Part shown: in pieces, positions 1 to 5,437 of the stretch
Layout: each line of letters starts with the position of its first letter
How positions within the stretch are numbered: position 1 is the stretch's first letter
Origin: an uncultured Coriobacteriaceae bacterium
Lineage (GTDB): Bacteria > Actinomycetota > Coriobacteriia > Coriobacteriales > QAMH01
Length of the DNA stretch: 6,880 nt
Direction of reading: 5' to 3'
NCBI GenBank assembly: GCA_902783175.1
Contig: CACZQA010000136.1
Location: forward strand, 1 to 6,880
Made by a program: the position numbers and the translations under genes
The notes under the pieces: model-generated
The model's database searches: none
What the model was told of the DNA's origin: nothing
Seen by the model: only the letters and a program-made list of their open reading frames with translations

Positions 1-380
1 ACCTGGTCGTTGCCCTTGCCCGTGCAACCATGGGCGATGTACTTTGCACCGTACTTGTGGGCAATCTCGACGAGGTTCTTAGAGATGACCGGGCGGGAAA
101 GCGCGGAGACCATGGGGTACTTGTTCTCGTACATGCAGTTGGCGGCAAGCGCCTTGGTGAGGAAGTCGTTGACGTACTCCTCGCGCATGTCGATGGCGAG
201 CGACTCGATCGCGCCGACCTGCAGGGCCTTCTGGCGGACGTACTCGAGGTCCTGGCGCTCCTGCCCGACGTCTCCGACCATCGCGATGACGTCGAGGCCC
301 TTTTCCTCCATGAGCCACTTGATGCAGACCGACGTGTCCAGACCGCCGGAATATGCGAGCACAACCTTGTCTTTTGCCAT
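1..380 (-). CDS. argG: Argininosuccinate synthase, N-terminal part (truncated by window edge)
   Basis: ArgG joins citrulline and aspartate using ATP, giving argininosuccinate, AMP and pyrophosphate; it is the penultimate step of arginine synthesis in the cytoplasm. Reading from the ATG at 380, 126 full codons are present, about 30% of a family protein of roughly 400 residues. The N-terminus has the ATP pyrophosphatase loop [10 protein letters not shown] (residues 9-18), then GDVGQ (36-40), the RPVISK segment (96-101) and [11 protein letters not shown] (116-126), all hallmarks of argininosuccinate synthase. The start is supported by AAAGGA 9 nt upstream (390-395). It follows argR after 60 nt, the widest gap in the operon, so it may be co-transcribed or have an additional promoter. 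No frameshift is seen in the visible part. The family call is firm; the C-terminal synthetase part cannot be judged. Confidence 0.97.
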   Translation of the reverse strand, partial: MAKDKVVLAYSGGLDTSVCIKWLMEEKGLDVIAMVGDVGQERQDLEYVRQKALQVGAIESLAIDMREEYVNDFLTKALAANCMYENKYPMVSALSRPVISKNLVEIAHKYGAKYIAHGCTGKGNDQ

Positions 381-398
381 GTGCCTAAATCCTTTCGT

Positions 399-428
399 AG
401 TAAACGACGACTCGAGCCGAGCCATCAA
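399..428 (-). promoter_or_regulatory. Weak candidate promoter in the argR-argG gap
   Basis: On the minus strand TTGATG (423-428) and TTTACT (399-404) are separated by 18 nt, each matching the sigma-70-type consensus at 4 of 6 positions. It sits in the only sizeable gap inside the operon. This degree of match is common by chance, so readthrough from argR remains the simpler explanation. Confidence 0.2.
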
Positions 429-440
429 CCGTACCCAAAT

Positions 441-875
441 CTATTTATTCGAGAGCATGCTGTCCACTCTCTTTTGGAAAAGTTCCCCCGCTTCCTCGTC
501 TGCGGTGATGACGAGGATCGTGTCGTCTCCGGCAATCGAGCCGAGCACGCCTTCGGGGAGCGCCGAGTCGAGCGCGGCGGCAACGCTCGATGCCGAGCCG
601 GGCTCCGTGAACAGCAGCACCTGGTTGCCGGCGCGCTTGGTCGCACGCCCCGTCGCCGTGAGGATGGTCTTGAAGCGCAGGTCCTCGGCGAGCGCGTAGA
701 AGCCCCTCTCGTCCTTCTGCAGGTCGAGGTCCGAGATGTCCCTCGAGACGGTGGCCTGCGTGACGTCGAAGCCATGCTCCTTGAGCGCGGTCACCAGCCC
801 GTGCTGGGTGCGTATGCCGCCCGAGCGCACGAGCGCGCGGATCTGGCGCTGCCTGTCTTCCCGTACCGACGGCAT
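441..875 (-). CDS. argR: Arginine repressor ArgR
   Basis: ArgR is a hexameric DNA-binding protein that uses arginine as corepressor and binds ARG-box operators of arginine biosynthesis genes. The product is 144 residues, close to the usual 145-156. The N-terminal winged helix-turn-helix domain covers about residues 1-70 and includes the recognition-helix signature TVSRDISDL (42-50). The C-terminal oligomerisation and arginine-binding domain has GNQVLLFTEPGSASSVAAAL (83-102) and LGSIAGDDTI (111-120), in which the GDD aspartates correspond to the arginine-contacting residues of the family. The start at 875 (MPSVRED) lies 2 nt after the argF stop, with a GGGGTAGG stretch in front, suggesting translational coupling. 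An upstream in-frame extension exists but is argF in another frame. Being inside the operon it probably regulates, autoregulation is likely; the operator candidates lie upstream of argJ. Arginine repressor versus activator role cannot be told from sequence. Confidence 0.95.
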   Translation of the reverse strand: MPSVREDRQRQIRALVRSGGIRTQHGLVTALKEHGFDVTQATVSRDISDLDLQKDERGFYALAEDLRFKTILTATGRATKRAGNQVLLFTEPGSASSVAAALDSALPEGVLGSIAGDDTILVITADEEAGELFQKRVDSMLSNK

Positions 876-877
876 GC

Positions 878-1819
878 CTACCCCATTACCAGGGACAGCA
901 GGGCCTTCTGGGCGTGCAGGCGGTTTTCTGCCTCGTCGAAGATGACCGACTGCGGGCCGTCCATGACCTCGTCGGTGACCTCCTCGCCGCGATGCGCCGG
1001 CAGGCAGTGCATGAACAGGGCATCGTCTTTGGCAAGCGCCATGAGCGCCGCGTTGACCTGGAAGCCCTCGAACTCCTTGAGGCGCTTGTCGTGCTCGGCC
1101 TCGTCGCCCATCGACGTCCACGTGTCGGTGAGGACGACGTCAGCGTCGGCGACGGCGTCTTGCGGGTTGTCGAATACCTCGATGGTCGCGCCCGTCTGCA
1201 AGGCGATGGCGCGTGCCTCCTCCACGACGACGGCGTCGGTGGGGTGCGTGGACGGGCAGCCGATCTTCACGTGCATGCCGGCAAGTGCGCCGAGCTCGAC
1301 GTAGGTGTTGGACATGTTGTTGCCGTCGCCCACATAGGCGAGCGTGAGCCCCTTGAGCGAGCCTTTGTGCTCGCGGATGGTGAGCGCGTCGGCAAGGCCC
1401 TGGCACGGATGGAAATCGTCGGTGAGCGCGTTCACGACGGGGATCTTGGCCCATTTGGCGATCTCTTCGACCTTGGACTGCTCGAAGGTGCGAATGACGA
1501 TCGCGTCGACGAAGCGCTCGAGCACGAGCGTCGTGTCGTGCACGGTCTCGCCACGGCTGAACGCCGAGTGGTTATCGCTCATGACAAGCGGGTGGGCGCC
1601 CAGGCGGTAGGTGCCGATCTCGAAGCTCGAGCGCGTGCGCAGTGAGGGCTTCTCCAGGATGATGGCGACCGATTCGTCCTTGCACGGCGTCTCGTGGACG
1701 CCGGCTGCCCAACCGGCCTTCTGCTGGGCCGCGGTGTCGAGCACGAGCTCGAATTCCTCGGGCGTGAGGTCGAGCAGGCGGAGCAGGTCGCGCCCCGCGA
1801 GTGGATTGCCGTTAGTCAT
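878..1819 (-). CDS. argF: Ornithine carbamoyltransferase
   Basis: The enzyme makes citrulline from ornithine and carbamoyl phosphate in the cytoplasm. The product has 313 residues, normal for the family. Carbamoyl-phosphate binding is shown by EKPSLRTRSSFE (56-67), the SxRTR motif, and by HPCQGLAD (137-144). The ornithine domain has DTWTSMGDE (232-240), the D-x-W-x-SMG loop, and MHCLPAHRGEEV (270-281), followed by the characteristic DEAENRLHAQKALL (295-308). The SMG loop favours ornithine over aspartate as substrate. The ATG at 1819 was chosen because GAGGAGG, encoded by the last codons of argD, lies 6 nt upstream; a longer frame reaching 1864 would start inside argD without a comparable site. 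It overlaps argD by 8 nt and ends 2 nt before argR. Its position among biosynthetic genes argues for the anabolic enzyme and not the catabolic arginine deiminase pathway form (arcB). Confidence 0.96.
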   Translation of the reverse strand: MTNGNPLAGRDLLRLLDLTPEEFELVLDTAAQQKAGWAAGVHETPCKDESVAIILEKPSLRTRSSFEIGTYRLGAHPLVMSDNHSAFSRGETVHDTTLVLERFVDAIVIRTFEQSKVEEIAKWAKIPVVNALTDDFHPCQGLADALTIREHKGSLKGLTLAYVGDGNNMSNTYVELGALAGMHVKIGCPSTHPTDAVVVEEARAIALQTGATIEVFDNPQDAVADADVVLTDTWTSMGDEAEHDKRLKEFEGFQVNAALMALAKDDALFMHCLPAHRGEEVTDEVMDGPQSVIFDEAENRLHAQKALLSLVMG

Positions 1820-3035
1820 TGCATGCCTCCTCGTAGCAGCTGGGAAGTGCGCCCATGAGCGCATCGACGTCTTCTTTGGTGATGATGAGCGGCGGCAAGA
1901 AGCGCAGGATATCCGCCGCGGGAGCGTTCAGCACGAAGCCGGCCTCGAGCGCCGCCATGACGAGCGCGGAGGCGACGGGCTTGTCGAGCGACACGCCCAC
2001 CATGAGGCCCTCGCCGCGCACCTCAACGACGAACGGCAGAGTTGCCAGCTGTTCGCGCAGGTAGGCGCCCACCTCGCGCACGTGCTCGAGAAAACCGGGC
2101 TCGCACATGACCTGCGTCGTCGCATCCGATGCCGCGCAGGCGAGGTTGCTGCCGCCGAAGGTCGAGCCGTGCATGCCGGGCTTCATGACCGCGGCGATGT
2201 CCTCCTTGGCGGCAAACGCGCCCATGGGCACGCCGTCGGCGATACCCTTTGCCATCGAGACAATGTCGGGCTCGACGCCGAAGGTTTGGAACGCGAAGTA
2301 GTCGCCCGTGCGGCAGAATCCCGTCTGCACCTCGTCGAAGATGAGGAGCATGTTGTTCTCGGACGTCAGCCTGCGCGCCGCCTGGAGGTATTCCCTCGTG
2401 CACGGCCAGACGCCCGACTCGCCCTGGATGGGCTCGAGCATGAGCGCGACGGGTTTCGTGCCGTCGATTTCGGTGTGGATGGCCTCTTCGAGGGCGGCGA
2501 TGTCGTTGAGCGGTACGTGTGCGAAGCCCGTGGGCAGCGGTGCGAAGGGATCCTGCTTGGAGTCCTGGCCCGTCGCCGCAAGCGTCGCGAGCGTGCGGCC
2601 GTGGAACGACTTGATGGCCGTGATGATGCCGCCAGCGCCGTTTGCGTGCTCCTTGCCCCAGCGACGCGCGGTCTTGATCGCGCCCTCGTTGGCCTCGGCA
2701 CCGGAGTTGGCGAAGAAGATGCGCCACTTGGAGCCCGTCATGACGGCAAGCATGTCGTTGATGCGCTTGGCGAGCTCGCCGCGGTGCTCGATGTAGTAGT
2801 AGTTGCTCACGTGGATGAGCTTGTCGGCCTGTTCCTTGATGGCCGCGACGACCTTGGGGTTGTTGTGGCCGACGCTGCACACGCCGATGCCCGCCAAAAA
2901 GTCGCGGTACTCCTTGCCGTCGTCGTCGTACAGGCGCGCGCCGGCACCGCGCACGAACTCCACGGGCTTGCGCACGAACGTCTGCATGAGGTATTCGGAA
3001 TCGAGCTCTTGCTGCTCTTTCAACGATGCGCCCAT
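1812..3035 (-). CDS. argD: Acetylornithine aminotransferase (PLP-dependent)
   Basis: ArgD transfers the amino group of glutamate to N-acetylglutamate semialdehyde, giving N-acetylornithine. The 407-residue product is a class-III aminotransferase of normal length. Visible landmarks are FANSGAEANEGAIK (108-121), the cofactor phosphate-binding region; SFHGRT (143-148); EPIQGESGV (201-209); FDEVQTGFCRTG (233-244) with Asp234 for the PLP ring nitrogen; the Schiff-base Lys263 in SMAKGIADGVPMG (260-272); HGSTFGG (289-295); and Arg378 in LRFLPPL, the substrate carboxylate contact. The usual GGNPLAC after the HGxTF motif reads GGSNLAC here. The start ATG at 3035 is preceded by AAGGAG at the end of argB (7 nt spacing), with 3 nt between the argB stop and this ATG. 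The C-terminal codons supply the argF ribosome site. Succinyldiaminopimelate or ornithine aminotransferases are relatives, but the operon context fixes the role as arginine synthesis. Confidence 0.96.
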   Translation of the reverse strand: MGASLKEQQELDSEYLMQTFVRKPVEFVRGAGARLYDDDGKEYRDFLAGIGVCSVGHNNPKVVAAIKEQADKLIHVSNYYYIEHRGELAKRINDMLAVMTGSKWRIFFANSGAEANEGAIKTARRWGKEHANGAGGIITAIKSFHGRTLATLAATGQDSKQDPFAPLPTGFAHVPLNDIAALEEAIHTEIDGTKPVALMLEPIQGESGVWPCTREYLQAARRLTSENNMLLIFDEVQTGFCRTGDYFAFQTFGVEPDIVSMAKGIADGVPMGAFAAKEDIAAVMKPGMHGSTFGGSNLACAASDATTQVMCEPGFLEHVREVGAYLREQLATLPFVVEVRGEGLMVGVSLDKPVASALVMAALEAGFVLNAPAADILRFLPPLIITKEDVDALMGALPSCYEEACND

Positions 3036-3038
3036 CTG

Positions 3039-4031
3039 CTATCTCCTTCCGATGGACTGGATTGACTGGTCGAGTTTGCTTGCGAAGTTGCTGACCGGGG
3101 CCTCGACGAAGCCCGGGTCGATGGAATCGTCGTGATGGCGCATGACCATCGTGCCGACGCCCGCGTCGGTGAAGATCTCGAGCACGAGCGCGTGCGGCGT
3201 CGTGCCGTTGATGATGTGCGCCTTGCTCACGCCCGCCGAAAGCGCGGTGACGCAGGCGTTGATCTTGGGGATCATGCCCGACGACATCGTGCCGCTCTCC
3301 GCGAGCTTGACCATCTCGGAGAGCGAGGCGCGCAACACGAGCGTCGACTTGTCCGAGAAGTCGGTGTAGATGCCGTCGACGTCGGTGATGAAGACGATCT
3401 TCTGGGCGCCGATGGCCGCGGCGATCTCTCCCGCTGCCGTGTCGGCGTTGATGTTGTAGTCACCGTCTTCGGAATACCCCACCGTGGCGATGACGGGAAT
3501 GTAGTCGACGGCGAGCAGGTCTTCGATGAGCGTCGTGTCGACCTTCTTGACCTTGCCGACGCGGCCGAGCTTCTCGTCGAGCGGCTCTGCCTGGATGATC
3601 TTCGCGTCGGCGCCGTTCAGGCCGACGGCAACCGAGCCGTGCCGGTTGATGGCGCTGACCAGCTCCTGGTTGACCTGGCCCACGAGCGTCATCTTGACGA
3701 CCTCCATGGTGGCCTCGTCGGTCACGCGCTGGCCGTTCTCGAACCTGACCGGCATGTCCAGGCGCTTGAGCATGGCGTTGATGTTGGGGCCGCCGCCATG
3801 GACGATGATGGGGTTCGCGCCCATCAGCTTGAGCATGATGATGTCGTCGACGACGGCGTCGCGCAGCTCGCCGGCGACCATGGCCGCCCCGCCGTACTTG
3901 ATGACGATCGTCTTGCCCGTGATGTCTTCGATCCACGGCAGCGCCTCGATGAGCACCTTCGCCCGGGCGGAGTTGGACAGCGCGCCAACCTCGTCGATAT
4001 CGATAATCTCGCGTTGCTCTCTGAAAATCAT
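3039..4031 (-). CDS. argB: Acetylglutamate kinase, likely arginine-sensitive type, with C-terminal tail
   Basis: ArgB phosphorylates the side-chain carboxylate of N-acetylglutamate, the committed and feedback-controlled step in cyclic arginine pathways. It is an amino acid kinase fold protein: VIKYGG with Lys45, HGGGPNIN (78-85), RVTDE around Arg102, NINADTAAGEIA (193-204), TDVDGIY (216-222) and Lys256. The N-terminal helix containing KVLIEALPWI (25-34) precedes the kinase core, and the C-terminal core ends with PHALVLEIFTDAGVGTMV (279-296). Both features are typical of hexameric, arginine-inhibited enzymes and are lacking or different in the short E. coli form; inhibition here is inference. 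After the GT-MV end an extra tail of about 30 residues brings the length to 330, beyond the usual 280-300. The start at 4031 has AAGGA just upstream and follows argJ by 9 nt. The last codons carry the argD ribosome site. Confidence 0.97.
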   Translation of the reverse strand: MIFREQREIIDIDEVGALSNSARAKVLIEALPWIEDITGKTIVIKYGGAAMVAGELRDAVVDDIIMLKLMGANPIIVHGGGPNINAMLKRLDMPVRFENGQRVTDEATMEVVKMTLVGQVNQELVSAINRHGSVAVGLNGADAKIIQAEPLDEKLGRVGKVKKVDTTLIEDLLAVDYIPVIATVGYSEDGDYNINADTAAGEIAAAIGAQKIVFITDVDGIYTDFSDKSTLVLRASLSEMVKLAESGTMSSGMIPKINACVTALSAGVSKAHIINGTTPHALVLEIFTDAGVGTMVMRHHDDSIDPGFVEAPVSNFASKLDQSIQSIGRR

Positions 4032-4040
4032 GGTTCCTTC

Positions 4041-5270
4041 TTAGCTGCGGTAGTCCGCATTGATGCTGATGTAGTCGTGCGTCAGGTCGCAGGTCCAGAT
4101 GCGCGTCGACGCGTCTCCCTGGTGCAGGTCGACGTCGATGACGACCTCGTCTTGCTCGAAGCGTCGCAGCGCCTCTTCCTCGTCGAACACGATGGCCAGG
4201 CCGTCGCGGCACACGGGCAGCCCGAGGATGTCGATGTCGGTCTTCTCCTGCTCGAAGGCAGCGCCGCTGCGCCCGAGAGCCGCTGCGACGCGCCCCCAGT
4301 TGCAATCGTGGCCGGCGATGGCGGTCTTCACGAGCGGGGAGTTGGCGATGGTGCGCGCCGCCTTGTCGGCGTCGGCGTCGTTTGCCGCACCGCGGACGTT
4401 GACCGTGACGAGCTTGGTCGCCCCCTCGCCATCTGCGGCGATCTGGCGCGCGAGATTCTCGCAGACCGCGCGCAGCGCCGTTGCAAACGCGGTAAAGGCC
4501 GCATCCCCGATTTTTGCGGGGGCACCCTCGCCCAAGCACGAGCTCATGAGAAAGACGCTGTCGTTGGTGGAGGTATCCGAGTCGACGGTGACCTTGTTGA
4601 ACGAGTGGTCCACCGCCTCTTTGAGGGCAGCATGCGCGGCCTCTGCCGAAACGGGCATATCCGAGGTCAGGACGCAGAGCATCGTCGCCATGTCGGGCTG
4701 GATCATGCCCGAGCCCTTGCACATGCCGCCGATGCGGTAGCTGTGCTGCCCGACGGAGAACTCGACCGCGCACTCCTTGAGGTGCGTATCGGTGGTCATG
4801 ATGGCAAGCGCCGCGTCATGGCTGCCCTCGCGAGAGAGCTTGGAGACGAGCTGCGGCACGCCCGTCTCGAACGGGCCCGTGGGAAGCTGCACGCCGATGA
4901 CGCCCGTCGACGCGACGAAGACCTCGTCTGCCGGCACAGAGAGCGCCTGGGCGGTGATTTCCTGCATGGCACGTGCAGCCGCGCGCCCCGGCTCGCCCGT
5001 CGCGGCGTTGGCGATGCCCGAGTTCAAGATGACCGCGCGTGCCCTGCCACCTGCGGCAACGGAACGCGAGACCTGCACCGGTGCCGCGCAGAACACGTTT
5101 CTCGTGAACGTGCCGGTAGCGACGGTATCCTGCGCTGACGAGACGACGAGCGCGGCATCGAAGCGCTCGGGGCTCTTTCGAAACCCGATATGCGCCCCTG
5201 CGGCCGAAAAGCCCTCCGGGGCCGTGACGCCACCTTCGATGAACTCGAGTTCTGTTGAATCGTCAGCCAT
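4041..5270 (-). CDS. argJ: Glutamate N-acetyltransferase / ornithine acetyltransferase
   Basis: ArgJ moves the acetyl group from N-acetylornithine to glutamate, giving ornithine and regenerating N-acetylglutamate; some members also acetylate glutamate from acetyl-CoA, which cannot be decided here. It is a self-cleaving Ntn-type enzyme: cleavage is expected between Ala195 and Thr196 in KGSGMIQPDMATML (185-198), with Thr196 as the new N-terminal nucleophile of the beta chain. STG (121-123) is the oxyanion-hole region. Other landmarks are ILNSGIANAATG (81-92), NDSVFLMSS (236-244), GHDCNWGRVAAALGRSG (320-336) and the C-terminal YISINADYRS. Length is 409 residues, normal. The ATG at 5270 has GAGG 5 nt upstream; a TTG at 5318 in frame has no such site. 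It is the first gene of the arg operon and lies 167 nt after ackA. The reductase gene argC, often just before argJ, is absent at this position. Confidence 0.97.
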   Translation of the reverse strand: MADDSTELEFIEGGVTAPEGFSAAGAHIGFRKSPERFDAALVVSSAQDTVATGTFTRNVFCAAPVQVSRSVAAGGRARAVILNSGIANAATGEPGRAAARAMQEITAQALSVPADEVFVASTGVIGVQLPTGPFETGVPQLVSKLSREGSHDAALAIMTTDTHLKECAVEFSVGQHSYRIGGMCKGSGMIQPDMATMLCVLTSDMPVSAEAAHAALKEAVDHSFNKVTVDSDTSTNDSVFLMSSCLGEGAPAKIGDAAFTAFATALRAVCENLARQIAADGEGATKLVTVNVRGAANDADADKAARTIANSPLVKTAIAGHDCNWGRVAAALGRSGAAFEQEKTDIDILGLPVCRDGLAIVFDEEEALRRFEQDEVVIDVDLHQGDASTRIWTCDLTHDYISINADYRS

Positions 5271-5272
5271 GT

Positions 5273-5279
5273 CTACCTC
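5273..5279 (-). promoter_or_regulatory. Ribosome binding site that decides the argJ start
   Basis: The minus strand reads GAGGTAG followed by AC and the ATG at 5270. This places an SD-like GAGG about 5 nt from the ATG and supports the 409-residue ArgJ over a longer TTG-initiated form. The AGGTAG part is complementary to CTACCT at the 3' arm of the leader hairpin. Confidence 0.7.
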
Positions 5280-5323
5280 GCAAATCGCCGCGCACGCCGT
5301 GGTGCGATTTTTCGTCAAACGCA

Positions 5324-5347
5324 GGTAGGACCCTTGCGGGCCCTACC
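5324..5347 (-). other. GC-rich stem-loop in the argJ 5' leader
   Basis: Arms GGTAGGGCCC and GGGTCCTACC on the minus strand form a 10-position stem with one mismatch around a 4-nt GCAA loop, a GNRA-type tetraloop in the RNA. The following sequence (TGCGTTTGACG) is not a uridine tract, so it is a poor intrinsic terminator. It lies immediately downstream of the candidate argJ promoter, so it would be at the very 5' end of the arg mRNA, where it might stabilise the message or influence initiation. It could instead mark the processed 3' end of the ackA transcript. The stem is seen directly; its role is open. Confidence 0.55.
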
Positions 5348-5355
5348 AGTAGCGT

Positions 5356-5384
5356 ATTCTGCAACTAATTCACTCGAGAATCAA
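5356..5384 (-). promoter_or_regulatory. Candidate promoter for the arg operon
   Basis: TTGATT (5379-5384) and CAGAAT (5356-5361) on the minus strand are 17 nt apart and each matches the -35/-10 consensus at 4 of 6 positions. Transcription would begin near 5349, giving a leader of roughly 80 nt before argJ. The -35 element overlaps the downstream arm of the inverted repeat around the ArgR-like box, an arrangement that fits repression. The prediction rests on spacing and location only. Confidence 0.4.
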
Positions 5385-5425
5385 TATTTTTATTTATCTA
5401 TGCAAAATATTTGCATTCATTGATT
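5379..5425. repeat. Nested inverted repeat flanking the ARG-box core
   Basis: AATCAAT (5379-5385) and ATTGATT (5419-5425) are exact inverted copies that enclose the 17-bp ATGCAAA/TTTGCAT palindrome. The left copy overlaps the candidate -35 element of the argJ promoter; the right copy is followed by a further GATT repeat. It could represent additional ArgR half-sites or simply low-complexity AT-rich sequence. Confidence 0.45.
5400..5416. promoter_or_regulatory. Putative ARG box (ArgR operator) upstream of argJ
   Basis: A perfect 7-bp inverted repeat, ATGCAAA-ATA-TTTGCAT, lies in an AT-rich island within a GC-rich window, 130 nt before argJ. ARG boxes are about 18-bp imperfect palindromes with weak AT-rich centres and TGAAT/TGCAT-type half-sites, and this one extends on one side into TTCA. 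A further 8-bp palindrome TATGCATA lies at 5430-5437, next to the ackA stop, and may be part of a second site. ArgR is encoded in the operon that follows, which makes an operator here expected. The alternative is an ackA transcript hairpin. Confidence 0.5.
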
Positions 5426-5437
5426 GATTTATGCATA

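Noticed and set aside
876..1121. Longer ArgR frame starting at 1121
   Set aside because: The added part lies wholly inside argF in another frame; MPSVRED at 875 begins the normal ArgR domain.
30..1304. Plus-strand open frame of 424 codons opposite argG, argR and argF
   Set aside because: It runs across three real genes and their junctions, has no motif, and is explained by GC bias.
1611..3065. Plus-strand open frame of 484 codons opposite argD and the start of argF
   Set aside because: Shadow of ArgD, whose motifs are complete on the minus strand.
3460..4773. Minus-strand 437-codon frame overlapping argB and argJ
   Set aside because: Out of frame with both genes; its low-complexity Arg/Gly/His-rich product is typical of a shifted GC-rich frame. 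It is not evidence of a frameshift since both genes are intact.
3132..5138. Very long plus-strand open frame of 668 codons opposite argB and argJ
   Set aside because: It is antisense to two genes with complete family motifs; GC-rich codon usage keeps the opposite frame open. Its product is rich in Arg, Asp, Val and Ala with no recognisable motif.
5271..5318. Longer ArgJ starting at TTG 5318
   Set aside because: No ribosome site precedes the TTG, while the ATG at 5270 has GAGG at proper distance; the extra 16 residues do not resemble ArgJ.
5324..5347. Leader hairpin as an intrinsic terminator or arginine attenuator
   Set aside because: No uridine tract follows on either strand, and no leader peptide with arginine codons under its own ATG was found upstream of argJ.
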